Of a DNA stretch of 64,000 nucleotides, positions 37,758 through 50,883 are shown piece after piece. The stretch's first letter is position 1. Each line of letters starts with the position of its first letter. The notes beneath the pieces were generated by a model that saw only the letters and a program-made list of their open reading frames with translations, ran no database searches and was not told the origin of the DNA. This DNA comes from Coniella vitis (taxonomy: Eukaryota > Ascomycota > Sordariomycetes > Diaporthales > Schizoparmaceae): contig WUJK01000008.1 in assembly GCA_011317545.1 (NCBI GenBank), forward strand, positions 186,001 to 250,000. Direction: 5' to 3'. The translations under genes and the position numbers were made by a program.

Positions 37758-38515
37758 CATAGCAGCCCACCTCGCCATCTCCTCCACAAACTCATCCCAC
37801 GCACCACACCACTGCGTATACCCATCCCGACTCGTAATAAAATGCCCCATACATCCCATCTCGGCCGCCTTCTTACACAACTGTGTGACTTCTCTGGCGT
37901 GGGCCTCCCTCTCCCTCTCCCTCTCCCTCTCCGTCCTCCCATGCCCGCTACTATGCGCAATCACAATACTCCTCCGCAACAAGCCCCTCGGCAGCCGCGC
38001 CAGCCCATGCGAAACAGCAGGATGCGTCCACTGGCTCGCCGCATTCTCAAACGCCACAATGTAATCTGCTGCGCGGTAAAAGATGGGGTCCACCACCACG
38101 CCCGGGTTGTAAATCACAATGGCGCTCGAGGCAGACGGGGTGAGTGCTGGGGGAAAGTGGTGCTGGGGCGCAGTGAGTCCTCCTCCTGCTCCTCCGACTG
38201 TTCCTGGGTACGTATCTTGCTCTGCGTCGTCGTCGTCGTCGTCTTGGTCTTCTGCACTATTGTCGTGGAAGGAGGAGGCGGGGTTGATGCTGGCAGTGAG
38301 TCCACCACCCGCAGCACCAGCATCCGCCACGGGAATAATCACATTGCGGTTCAGTGCCGTCTTTGCCGCACGGGACAAGACGGCCATATACTCGACAAAC
38401 TCGGTGCTGGACGGTGTCTCATCCACAAAGATGCCGTCTACTACAATGGAGGTCTATAGTTTTCAGCGGCATAGAGTTAGTACTGTCAACACTGGGCGGT
38501 CACGCCTGTCGCTTG

Positions 38516-38554
<39 letters not shown>

Positions 38555-39365
38555 ACGATGTAGAAAGAATACGAGACTAGGGAAAAGCAATATAGCACGG
38601 AGAGCAGTGGCGCTTGTCTTGGACGAAAAACAGAGACAGCTGCTTGGTCGCGCGGGAAGAAAGATGAGACATGCACGTGGTGATGCACAACGGCCAGAAA
38701 GGCATGATATGCTGATGATGACGATAACGATCAAGAGTTACACTTGCTAGTCAGGCAGAAGAAGCAGTGGGATGGGCAGAGATGGACAATGTCAAGTACA
38801 CTGCGGCATGGTAACGGATAAAAACAAATGGGCGATGGAAAAAGGTAAGAAGGAAAAGAAGGAAGGAGAAAAGAAAAAGAAAATACAGACATACCTCCTC
38901 ATCCAACCTCCCCGCCTCGTTCTCCCACCGCGCATACGCCTCCACATCTCTGACCACATCCTCGGCCGGCCTCTTGCCATAATTGCAATGCACATAGCCA
39001 ATCACCCACACATTCCGCAACGCAGTCAACCTCACCAACGCCTCTATATAGTTCGCATCCGGCAAGGCGCCCTCGCCCGGGCCATTGGCCGGGTTCACCA
39101 CGACATAAAAGTCGAGTGTCGGGTGGGCTTCTGCGGCGCGGTAGAGGGGTAGCCAGGTCTCCTGGGTTGGGTAAATGTAGAGCGGGACCAGGATGAAGGG
39201 CCGGTCGGGCAGAGGGGTGGACGGTGTCTGGAGGAGGTGCTGCAAGGCGCTGGTGCCGGTGCTGTTGCTGCTGCCATGGAACAACGACTGCTGGTGTTGC
39301 AAGAGGCGCGAAGCAACGTTGCTGGCGGTTGCGGTGGTGGCTGTTGTTGTCGTCGTCGTCGCCAT
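37752..39365 (-). CDS. sph3: Sph3-like spherulin-4 family glycoside hydrolase (GH135)
   Basis: Two exons (39365-38895 and 38453-37752) flank a 441-bp intron with GTATGT donor, perfect TACTAAC branch site and TATAG acceptor. They join in phase to 390 residues. The spherulin-4 TIM barrel starts near residue 55 (FILVPLYIYP) and continues through YVVVNPANGPG, VWVIGYVHCNYG and VVDGIFVDETP. Asp168/Glu169 and Glu293 (VAFENAA) match the conserved acidic residues of GH135. In A. fumigatus, Sph3 cleaves GAG and is essential for its synthesis. The protein is longer than the Aspergillus enzyme: it has an Asp/Gly-rich insert at about residues 215-260 (six consecutive Asp) and an Arg-Glu repeat near 330-340. 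No signal peptide or TM segment is visible from this start, although the Aspergillus protein is described as membrane-anchored. An RIPed transposon ends 268 bp upstream. The intron holds a 29-base T run (plus strand). Confidence 0.87.
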
Positions 39366-39633
39366 TATCCCAATCGTATTAATTATGCGAGGCTGGACGC
39401 GGGGGCGGTTCGGCGCGGGTTGCTTACGGGTTCTTGGAGCCGGGCGGCAACAGATGCCAGTAAGCCGATGTAAAAAGAATCGTGTCTCGGAAAAGGATCG
39501 ATGAACATCAAAGGAGGCACGAAAAAAAGAAAAAAAAAGAGATGAAGAGAGGAAAATACGAATGATGTGCTCGAAACTTTCCGTTCTCTCGGTTGCCTTT
39601 TCTTGCTTTGCCAAGCGAAATCGACCAGGCCTA
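39366..39633. promoter_or_regulatory. Residual upstream region of sph3, cut off by the transposon
   Basis: 268 bp of ordinary composition, with CpA and TpG present, separate the sph3 ATG from the left terminal repeat of the inserted element. On the coding strand it has a pyrimidine-rich tract typical of a 5' leader. Any promoter further upstream is now displaced by 11.3 kb. Confidence 0.6.
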
Positions 39634-39682
39634 CGGAGGTCTGCAGCGCTTACTATCCTATATTTCATTCCTGAATTAATTT
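39634..39682 (+). repeat. Left terminal inverted repeat of the transposon
   Basis: 49 bp starting CGGAGGTCTGCAGCGCT. It matches the right end in reverse complement except at two C/T positions, both in CpA context, so the differences themselves look like RIP mutations. Confidence 0.9.
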
Positions 39683-40290
39683 TGGGGTAGGGTGGGTTTT
39701 TTACGGAGATATGCTTACGCCCGTAGGCTGTTTTCAGACCTAGCGCCTCGTATAGACTATATACTAGCCCTAATATATCTTCGAGTTAGTTACTAAGTCT
39801 TTATCTATTAATATTAATACTAGTATATAATCTATACTTTATTATTTAATAAGTTTATACGCTTAGTTAATAGTTTTATAAGTAAAGTTTATCGATAAAG
39901 CTATTAAATATTATAATATTATATAGCGCTTTACTATATATAGCTTTATTAATAAGGCTATTATAAATTTCTCGTATCTAGTAACTTACTATATATAATA
40001 TAGTAATCTATACTTTTATTTCTATAACCTTATAATTCTCTACCCTACTTTAACGTTTCTTCCTTCTCCTTTATAACTTACTTTAACTCTTTCCCTCCTT
40101 TTTTTTATACTTACCCTCCCTCCGTCTATTATACTATTATATTTTCGCCCTTTAAGGTACTAATTATATCTCTAAGCCTTCTTTCTATAATATATACTTT
40201 GCTTTATACCCTAAGGTACTAATATTACTAAAATCCTTATACTATCTCTATAACTAAGATCTAGGTATACCTCTTAAGATACGATTAAAA

Positions 40291-40960
40291 CGAGGGAAGA
40301 AGGCGGCGGAGGCTATAGATAGTAATACCTCCTCGAACTCCTCGAATAAATATACCTCCTAGTCCGCCTCCGCCGCTCCTTTTATATTTATATCGGGCTC
40401 CTCGGCTAATATAAGTACTTCTTCTAGCTATACTACCTAATATAGCGATAAAGTCTAGCTTATCTTTATATAAGAATTTTTTAACCTCTCTAAAGATTCT
40501 CTATAGCTTATACCTATACCTAATTTAAAGTAATACCCTAAACGCTTTAAGATAAAGATAAAAATAGCCCTTATAAAAACTCTATTTTTATTATAGAAGT
40601 ATAACCTTCCTCTTAATTATAGCTTCCTATTACTTTATAAGATTAAATTATTAAGCCGAGAACCCTTATACCTATTATAATAGGATATTCGAGCTAATAT
40701 TTTAGAATTCGTCGATTATAAATTATACGAGCTAACGGCTAAGGAAATTAAATCGAATATTAATTTCGTTAGTAAGACCTACCTATTCCTTACTTTATAC
40801 TACCCTTTAATATCGGTTATAATACCGAATAAAGTCTTTAGAGAGATATTAGGTTTTAAGGAGGTTTAGTATATTTATATATATTAGATTTATCTTAGTA
40901 AATATAAAAATATCTTCGAAATATATTACTTATAACTACCTATTTAGTTAGTATTATAAG
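40291..40960 (+). pseudogene. RIP-degraded possible coding remnant (unidentified)
   Basis: In the frame starting at 40291, a Lys/Ala-rich, then Ser/Thr-rich, then Lys/Leu-rich product can be followed if TAA/TAG codons are taken as mutated CAA/CAG. RIP makes all stops in the block TAA or TAG in every frame, so this is suggestive only. No family is recognisable. Confidence 0.3.
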
Positions 40961-42916
40961 GTATTAACTTCCTCCCTTTCGTTATATCCTAAATATTTAT
41001 ATTATATCGAATATTATAAGGATAAATTAGTATTATAGGGTATTAACTTATCCCTATAATACTTAAATTATAATCCTTTAATAATACCGGGTAATATATA
41101 ATATACTGATAATAAGTTTATACCCTATAATACTAACTCTTCTTATAATTTAACCTTAAATCCTTACTAATTATTTATCGATTCTTCTAACCTTTAAATA
41201 CTTTAAACCCCTAATCCGGGCGAAGATTTATAAGTTCTAGAATTATATTATAACCCTAGCCGATATTATAAAGTAGTATATTAAGCTAGTCGAAGTATTC
41301 GATAATATAATATTATATATTATCTATTAAACTATAATCGATAATACTTTAGCTTTTATCCGGTTAATTCGTAATAATAACCTAAGGTTACTTAATCCTA
41401 ATCGTATTAATATTAATATTACTATAAATATAATAATTCTTTAATACCTTTATTATTATCTGATAGATCTTATAGGTATAATAACTAAACGGTATAATAC
41501 CTTTAAACCGTCCTACGAATATCCTTAGGGCTTCTCTTACGATAATCTTTTTAAAAGCGTAGCTTTATATATTTACTATACTAAATAGCGGTATAATTCT
41601 AATTTTATTAATATTAAAAAACTTTCTCTTAATTTATAAAAGATATTATTAAATAGTATTAAAGCTATTATATTAAGAGCTAAAGCTACTACCGCTATAT
41701 ATAGAAGGTTCCTAGCTAATAATACCGATATAATACCTAACCGTTTAGCTATAAATATTACGCTTATTATAATAGAGGTACTTATACGCTATATAAACGC
41801 TATTATATCTTAAAAGCTCGATAATTAGAAGGCTAATACTAGTATATTATATAACCGCCTTTAGAAATAAACCGGCTTTCTCGCGTTTACTATTAAGTAT
41901 AATAACCTTAATAAAGGTAGTAAATAGGGCCGAGGTTATAATTAGTATTAATAAATATTAAACGCTATAATAAGCCTCTAGCTTATCGATTATAAGGCGT
42001 ATAATATATATTTAATAAGATCTACCGCCGGGCTTTATTCCTATAACCTATTACTACCTTAGTTAAAGAGAAAGATATATTAAATTAATTTTATTCGCTA
42101 TTATTAAATAGTAATAATATAGAGTAATATATTATAAGCCTCGAATATAATAATAACCTTTTAAAAGTAGCTTTAAATAAAGCTAAAGTATAATAAGATA
42201 TACCTATTATATTATAAGCTTAGCGCGCTAAGCTTATATAATATTATATAGTATATAATCTTCTCCCTTCTCGATTACCTTTCTAAATTAATTTTAAATA
42301 GGCGATTATAGATCTCGGTATATATTATACCGGCTAAGATAACGATAACCGTTATAATAATTTACGGATTTCTCGTTAAAAGAATAGAGATAAATCTCTT
42401 GCTTTCCCTTTCGCCCTAAAAGCCTTTTAAATTATTATTATAATACTATTAGGATATTATTTAATTTAAAGGATATTATATTAATAACTACTTTAATAGA
42501 TATCGATTACTTAGCTTATATAATAAAGAGTATTATTTATAGTATATTTCTTATAAATAAGATTAGTATAAGGAAAACCTTAACTTTTATTATAGAACGA
42601 TATATTTTTATTAAAGCCTATATCCGATAATTTAAAAAACTTTAGCTTAAGGAGTATAATAAGACGGAACTAATACCTATTATACCGATATTACTAATAA
42701 GCTTAATAAACCTAATTAAATAATACTTAAAGGAGATTATTAAATATTTCCCTCTTAATACCTTCTACCTCCGGGTATTCTATAGATCTATTTCTAATAC
42801 CTTATATAATATACGGTTATAATAAGCTATTATATCTCGGTAATAGCTTTAAATAGAAATAAAGCTAGCTATATCTAAGGTATCGATATTTATAGTAAGT
42901 ATATTATCTCTATATT

Positions 42917-43030
42917 AATACCTTAAGGTATAAAGTTAATAATAATAGTTTTCCTATATTAATACCTTAGGGTATTAATATATATTATAAACTATATATT
43001 ATTAACTCCGTACCTTAAGGTATTAATATA
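42917..43030. repeat. Clustered palindromic ATACCTTAAGGTAT motifs
   Basis: Three copies of a CCTTAAGG- or CCTTAGGG-centred palindrome (about 42917, 42958 and 43009), each flanked by TAAT/ATTA. Related words recur elsewhere in the element (40153, 40212, 40957, 41037, 44880, 49830). Confidence 0.6.
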
Positions 43031-43869
43031 CTCTATATACTCTATATTATTATACTTTATACTTTAAGGTATTATTATTACCTCTCTTATACTTATTAAT
43101 ATATATTACCTCTAGAATATAAGGAAGGTATAAATCTTTTTATATTCTATAATAATATTACGCTTCCTCTAACGGGATTAAGCTTTAACCTTTATTAAAG
43201 ATAAATTTAAGCTTCCTTATTACTAAGGATTATAAGAAGTTAATACCTAAGATATTATACTTAGTTATAATACTAATTACCTTACTCTTATCCGTAATAT
43301 TATTAATATAGCTTATACTAAGCTTACTTAAGATAAAAGTAAGGGTAAAGCTAAAGGTAAAGCTAATATATAGCTATTATTAAATAATACCCTAGCTATA
43401 GCTTAATCCGAATAGGAAGTTAATAACTAGGATCTTAAGGAAGCTATTAAGCGTAAGGTAGTATTCGATAATAGCCCCGATAACCCCGATAATAAGGATA
43501 ATTAGGTTTTAGAAGCTTAAAATATACCCGAGTATATATAAACTCGCCTTATTAAGGAGTAGATTAAGGCGGGAAAGCCGATTTTATTCGAACGTAATAG
43601 TAAGATTATTCTAATAATCGTAAAGTTCTTCCGTTAATATTATATATAGAAATTTCCGCTTAGATTCTACTTTTAGTATATAATCCTCGACGAATACTCT
43701 ATTATCCGTAATCGCTTAATAAGCTAGGCTAAGGTAATTAGGCTTATCCTTTATAATATATAAAACCGCTTTAACTTAATTTAAAACTTATCCTTACTAG
43801 TTATAGTTTCTATTATACTTATTATTAATTAATAATCTAATTATTATAGCTTAGCTAATCTATTCTAGG

Positions 43870-44870
43870 AGAATATAGGCTTAGAATATAATATTAACTA
43901 AGAGAGGTTATCCTTAAGTATAGAGCTATAATTAAATAACTAGGGTTTCCTAGCCTTTCTTCCCGAGGAAATATCTAATAAATATAAGTAATAACTTATA
44001 TAAGTAACTATAGAGTATAAATAGAGGTAGTAAATACTTACGCTTAAATATTAGGCTTTATATAACTTAACGGAGGATAAATAGTATATTATTATCCGCG
44101 ATATATTAGCTTATATTAATATACGCCGGGGAATAGATATAATTACTCGCCTACCCGATTATATAAATAGGGACCTATAGCTAATTTATCCTTATAATAG
44201 TATTCCCTATTATTAGATTTAGATATATAAACTATCCTATAATCTATTTAAAAATTAGGTAGATAAATATATAAATACTTATTTTAAGGACCTTTATATA
44301 AAAGCGCTTAATAATACCTAAGAGTATAATATTCGGATCGCCCCTAGTAAGAATATATTTATAATTATAAAGGATAATTCTATAGAGATATCCGTTTATC
44401 TTAATAATAGATTAATATATATCCTAACGATTATATCGATAGATTAGCTTAGCTATATTATTATAATTAGGAATAATCTAATTAGTAAGAGGTTAGATTA
44501 GGAAGCCTTTATTAATCTTATTAAAGCCGGTAAAATTAAGAGCGGAGTTATATTAGTATATAAGGTTATTATATAGAATATCCGTAATCGGGTTATAGAT
44601 ACCCTTATATTCGGCGTAGATTATACCGAGGTAATCCTTTAGGGTATTAGAGATAATAGTCTTACCTACCTTTAACTTCTTAGGTTTAGAGATAACTTAT
44701 ATTTATTTATTATACTTAACCGCTATTATACTCTTTTCCGAGTCTTATATAAGTCCCTTATTAATACCTATATTCTCGATATTATAGCTAAGCGTATTAT
44801 TAATTATAAGCGAACGTTAGTTATAATAGCTATTCCCTAGGAGTAGTTATAAGTATTATATATATAATCG
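43870..44870 (+). pseudogene. RIP-degraded possible coding remnant, about 330 codons (unidentified)
   Basis: The frame containing 44073 reads as a continuous, protein-like product with Lys, Asp, Asn and Arg in mixed order, for example around NLTEDK near 44064, apart from TAA/TAG codons explainable by RIP. Other frames have a similar stop density, so the call rests on composition. It could be part of a transposase, but no catalytic motif can be read through the mutations. Confidence 0.3.
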
Positions 44871-47160
44871 ACTTAGTATTATAAGGTATAAAGTTTTCTT
44901 TCTAACTTTATACCTTATAATATTAATCTCTCTATTTAATTAACTCTTATTAATAATTATTATACCTTAGGATATTAACCTATTTTATTTAGGATTTATA
45001 TTAATAAATTATAATAATATTCTCGTTATAATCCTCGAAAAAGCTTTACTAACTATCCTTTTTATTTACTCTATTATAATATTATCTAAAAAATTAGCCG
45101 CCCTCTCTAAGTTTAACGATTTAAAGGCTATTATAAATATAATAATCCTTAATTAATATTATAGCTCGGCTAGCCTAAACCTCTATTATTATTATAATCT
45201 TAGAATTTAAGTATAATACTTATAGAACTTTAATACTATTAGATAAATATATAGTCGAATTATATATATAAGCTAGTAAAAGGAAGTTATATAAATTATC
45301 CTATATATAAAAGATATAGTTTACGATTTTTTATAGTATAAGGCCTATATTAAGGAAGCTATATCCTTAGTTATAGAGCTATAATTTCTACCTTAGCTTA
45401 AGCCCTTTAGAGAGCTTTATAAGCTATTAGCTTATAAGGTATTATAGGTTTTCTAGGCTATACTATTTAACCGCTTTATATAGGAGATTATCTATATTAT
45501 TATAATTTAGGATTTTAATTTAGTAGAGATTCGGGCCTTTACTTAGTTTTACTATCTTTTCGCCCTCTTAATCCTTTTAATTTAGCGATAAGCTTAGTAT
45601 TATAATTAACTATCTTTTACCGCTAATCTATAAGAATCTAGATATCTTACTATATTTATAGCTTAACGGTTTCGAATAGGAGAAGTAAATACCTTCTAAT
45701 ATCGAGTATTTAATATAGGATATAATAAATATTATTATTACTATTATTAAGGGCGGAGAGAATAATAGTAATAATAGTTAAGTATACTAAGAGCATTCTA
45801 AAAGATTATTATTAGAGTTTAGTAATAGCCGGAAGAGGAAGTATATCCGAGATAAGCCGGATAAATTTAGCCCTATTTCGAAGGTAAAGAAAGTCCGACC
45901 CTTAAAGATTACCGAGGAAAGTTATACGTTTTAGGATAATAAATCTAATAATAGCGAGTATAATAAGGATATTAATATTAATAGCGATATTTAAGAACTT
46001 ATAGTATATAAGGGTAATATTATAAAGAGGCTTATTACCTTTAGAGATATTTTTTCTTAGTTAAGTAAGCTTATCTATAAACTACTCTTAGTAGTTTATT
46101 ATATCCGCTCTTTTTTAAATAGAGTATTTAGTTTAAGTAATAAATTATAAATTATACTAAGTAAGTAATAGGTTTTTTATTAAGAATATAAGAAAACTTT
46201 TAAATATAGTTATATCTAATATAATATTATTTATTAGATATAAAAGCCTAATTATTTCGATTTTAAAATTCTAATTAAAATATATTATATACTAATTATC
46301 TTATTATTTTAACTACTATTATAGGTAGTTAATATAGCGCTAGCTATTAATAATAGTAGCTTTTACTAAAATTTAAATTATTAGTATTCGTTTATTAAAG
46401 CTACTTATTTAATATAAGATTAGTATCTATATAAATATAATTTTAATAGTTAACTAATAGTAAGCCTAATTATCTTATCTAATAATAATAATAAAACGTT
46501 ATAAATACTTATTATAAAGCCGAGGTTAATAACCGGGGATAATTTATAGCCTATTAGATTTATTTCTAATAATAGCCTTATTAATCCCTTATTAATAGGC
46601 TTATATAATTCGACTCTTAGGATATTTAGCTAAGTTAATCTTAACTAAATATATATTAGTATTAAGGCTATACTAACGAATAGTATTTAATAAGATAATC
46701 CCTTTATTCGATAAAGATAATTAATTCGAATCGGGCTTAATCTTATAATTAGAATATAACTTCGAACTATAATTAAATACGATAGAGCTAATAAGCTAAT
46801 AATAAATATAAAATACCTTAACCTTAACCGGAGTTATTAGATTACTCTATTCCCTATATTACTTTCGGTTAACTATCCGAATTAAGCGGCCTTAATCGAG
46901 GATATATTCGAATTAGGATATATTTCTATTAGAGAATATAACTTTAAGGATTTCCGATTTATATATTCCTATACCTATAATAATAGTAGCTATATTAACG
47001 AATTATACTTCGATCTAAATAACCCGATCTTACTTAAGGATCTAAAGGGATATATTAAACTTAAAAAAGGGAATAGTAATATATATAACTTAGTATTTAT
47101 AAATACTATTATTAAGAATATTATTAATATTCTAGATATCGATATAAATAAGCCTAAAAT

Positions 47161-47600
47161 ACTTATACGGAAGCTATAGGGTATCTTATTAAGGCTAAGA
47201 AGGAGGCGAAAAAGGATAAATCGGTAGATTAGAAACCTAAAGTAATAAAGAAAGAGGTTATTATAAAGTAGGAAAAGGTAAAGGAGGAAAAAGTAAAGGA
47301 AGAAGTAAAGTTAGAAGTACGGAAGGATAAGTTTAATATAAATAATTAGGATTTTATAGCTAGGTTAGATAATAGGCTATTAGGTTTACCGGATTCTTTC
47401 GTACTCTTCTTAGATAAGGATATTATCCCTAAGATACCTTTATAGAATATACTTATATTTAATTCGGAGATATACGGAAGTCTAAGAGCGGATTATAAGT
47501 CGGATAATATTATAACGGTAATATTAATACTAAAGAGGAAGAGAAATATACCTTTAGGCCCGCTATTTATTATTCGGGCGGTATTATATAAGAAGAGCTA
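47161..47600 (+). pseudogene. RIP-degraded Lys/Glu-rich coding remnant
   Basis: This is the most protein-like stretch in the element. The frame starting at 47161 encodes a strongly charged Lys/Glu repeat segment (purine-rich on the plus strand, 47191-47340), then a mixed globular-looking part around RLDNRLLGLPDSF. Only a few TAG codons interrupt about 145 codons. The strand-specific purine bias supports plus-strand coding. Function unknown. Confidence 0.4.
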
Positions 47601-48269
47601 GAATTAAGATTAAAGAGTAATAGAAAATAATAAATAATAATATTATTACCTTATCTAAATATATATACTTACTATATTCTTATATATTTTAAAATAAATA
47701 GCTTCGGATATACTTAATATAAAATATAATTTATAAATAATCCCTTTATTCCCCTCCCCCCCCCCCGATTTATTATCGGATTTATAAATTAATAAAGGTA
47801 CCTTTTACTTAAATATTCTAAAAGTCTTTAATAACCTTTAATATAACTATAACCTACTTATACCTAATATTATACTTATTATTATTAATAGGGATATTCG
47901 CTACCTTTAACTTAATAAGTATATTAAGCCTTATAATATTAATAAGCGTATATTAGGGTATTTATTTATAACGCGCTTTAGTACTTTTATATAGGATATA
48001 AGCCCCTCTTTATATATTAAGTTAATCTAAATAGGAAATAAGCTCTTTATAGTATAACTAGCGATAAGCGTATCTAGAATAAGGGAAGTAACGATAATAA
48101 GGATTAATAATATTAATAGCTACTTATTATATACGGGTTTATATTCGGCTCGAGATTAATCCTAGCCCTATAGGATAGATAACCTAGGGTAGATTCTAAT
48201 TTATAATTAACTCTTATTATCTTATATAATAGTATTATTAAAGACCTACCTATATTATAGCGTTATTAT

Positions 48270-48465
48270 TACCGGCTAGGTTATTTAATACGGCTTAATT
48301 ATTAATAGGTATACTACCGATAGGTATAATAATACCGCCGGCTAGGTTATTTAGCGCGGCTTAGTTATTAATAAGTATATTACTAGCTAGTTTATTTAGT
48401 ATAGCTTAGTTATTAATAGGTATACCGCCGGCTAGGTTATTTAGTATAGCTTAATTATTTATATT
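48270..48465. repeat. About four tandem copies of a roughly 50-bp unit
   Basis: The word CGGCTAGGTTATTTA, or a near variant, followed by a GCTTA-ATTATTAATA stretch, recurs near 48272, 48339, 48385 and 48429. Units differ mainly at C/T and G/A positions, as expected if the repeats were mutated by RIP after duplication. Confidence 0.65.
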
Positions 48466-50883
48466 AATAATATAAATAGGTAGGTTAATATATAAGATAG
48501 AGATAGAAAGCTAATAATTATTAATCTTAATAATAGAATAAGATAGATATTTAGTTATTTATAAAGATATTAAACCTATTACCCTTCCTCCTTCGATATT
48601 ATCTTTTTAAATAAATATAGGAATAGTTTTCTTAATATTCTTTTAGGTATTAATTTCTTTAATCTCGAGATTTATAATTCCGACGAAATAGATACGGAAT
48701 CTTTATTCGAAATCTATCTAATCTCTTATTATTAATCCTTTAAACTAAATATATCCTATTAGGTATTTTACCCCTATTACTCCTATTCTTTAATATTCGT
48801 ATTTTATTCTAGCTATACTTATTAGCTAAGATTTACTCCGATACTTTTCTTACGAAAAATATATATCTAATAATAAATATCCTCCTTATTATTTAACTTT
48901 ATAATATTTATTATAGTATAAATTAATATAGGATTAAAACCTATTTCTTAAAGGGCGTTTTAGAACCTTTATTAACTATTAATAGCTTTCGGTAATTCTA
49001 ATAATAATAGTTCGGCTCTAAATATATAATAAAGGTTAAGTTAATATTAAAGATACCGATATAATATAAGATATAATAATCGAGTATCTTTAATAGTTAT
49101 AGATAAGAAGTTTTATATAATTTTAAAGTAAAATTCGTAAATAGGTTATAAGAGGTATTCGTTATATTCTATTCTATCGATCTTAATTAAAGCTTTTAAT
49201 TATTATAAATAACTTCTCGAATATTTAACCTAATAATTAATTACCTTTCCCTTTTATAATAATCTAAAAAGAATATTAAGTTTCCCTTTCTAAATATACT
49301 ACCGGTTATACTATTTACGGATAAAATAGCTATTCTACTCCTTAATAAAGGAAGAGTATTCCTAGCGAATTTATAATATAAAGGTATAGAGAAGGGTAAT
49401 ATAATTAGTAATATAATCCTATAACTATAAGCCTTTATATTAAAGGCGATTAAGGTAATTCTAGGAGATAAATATATTAATAAATAGACTTCTTTATATT
49501 ATTAAATTTAAATATACCTATTAAAAGAGTATCCGACCTTTATTAAGCTATATCTAATAAGACTCGATTCTCTAATTCTTTATACTTTTACTAAAGTATT
49601 AAACGTTATCGAATATTAATAATATATTTAGATTATAAATTAATAATTCCTAACTAATAGATAATTCTAATGCCTTCGATTTATCCTAAATAATATTACC
49701 TTTAGCTATTAGTTTAGGTTTAACCTTATATTTTAATTTACTTATATAGGAAAGCTATTAGTATATTATAGCTATAAGCGATATTTCTCCTCTATAATCG
49801 GAACGGATAATTATTAATATAAATCCTAAGGTATTAATCGAGTTAATATATTATATTAGGATTAATTACTCGGTTAATCCCGATTAATTATAGAAGAGCT
49901 ATAGAATAAAATATAAGTATATATCGATTATAATATAGATCTTAAAGTTAAACTTTTAAAGCTTATAATATTTATCTATAGATTAGATATAATTCGGACC
50001 TAATATTATAAAGCCGTTATAACGCTTTCGGAGTTATTAATACCGCTTATCTATTTATTCGGGAAACTATTATTTAAATTCTACGAAAGCTTAATATATT
50101 AAGATATTAATACCTATATAAGAATATAAATAGTTATAAAGCCTATATCGATTTAATCGAGGAAAAAATTAGATAGGTTTAGCCCTAAAGTTTACTTTAT
50201 TATTTAACCGAGTATTACTTTAAAGCTAGTTAATATTCGAATCGTATTAATCGATTATAGAATATTCCTTAAAATAATATCGGAGTTCTTCCTTCCGTTT
50301 ATCGATTTTAAGGTTAGATAATCGATACTATAGGTCGATACTTTTATAAAGCTATTTAATATTAATAATAGAAATAATAAATCCTTCTTTTTTAAATAAA
50401 TATTTAAGTTATTTATTAGTTAGTTTAAGGTTAAAAAAATAGGTATAAATCCGATCCCGTAAAGCCGGGGAGTTCTATATATAGGTCTACTAAATAGGGA
50501 TATCCTAAGCTTTTATACGATAATAAAGAGTTTACCGGTTAATATAAATATTATAATAATCTCGAAGTATTATAAGGAGCTCCGGTATTAATACTCCGAG
50601 AGAATATTATTAGGTAATCTAATTATAGATAGAGTTTAGATTATAAGGGGTACGATTTATAAGTATAATTAGATATAGGGAAAGGAGGCTAAAGGCTTTA
50701 TTAGTTTAATTAACGGTTAGGTAAGCTTTATTATAATATTGAAAAATTCTTAGGAGAATACCTACTACGATAATAGTAAAGGGGTATTAAAAATACGTTT
50801 TCTATAGCCCTAGGATAAACTAAATAATTTTCATTTTATATACTAGTAGGGTGCTTATAGGAAGAATACTTAAAATCTAACTT

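Noticed and set aside
45800..46150. Open frame with Lys/Arg-rich product in the RIPed element
   Set aside because: Protein-like in one frame, but neighbouring frames look equally plausible and all stops are forced to TAA/TAG by RIP. Not strong enough to list as a feature.
40000..50700. AT-rich block as a centromere core, mitochondrial insertion or CRISPR-like array
   Set aside because: Defined inverted repeats, TA flanks and CpA-specific depletion explain the block better. It is far shorter than a fungal regional centromere, and no regular spacer/repeat pattern was seen.
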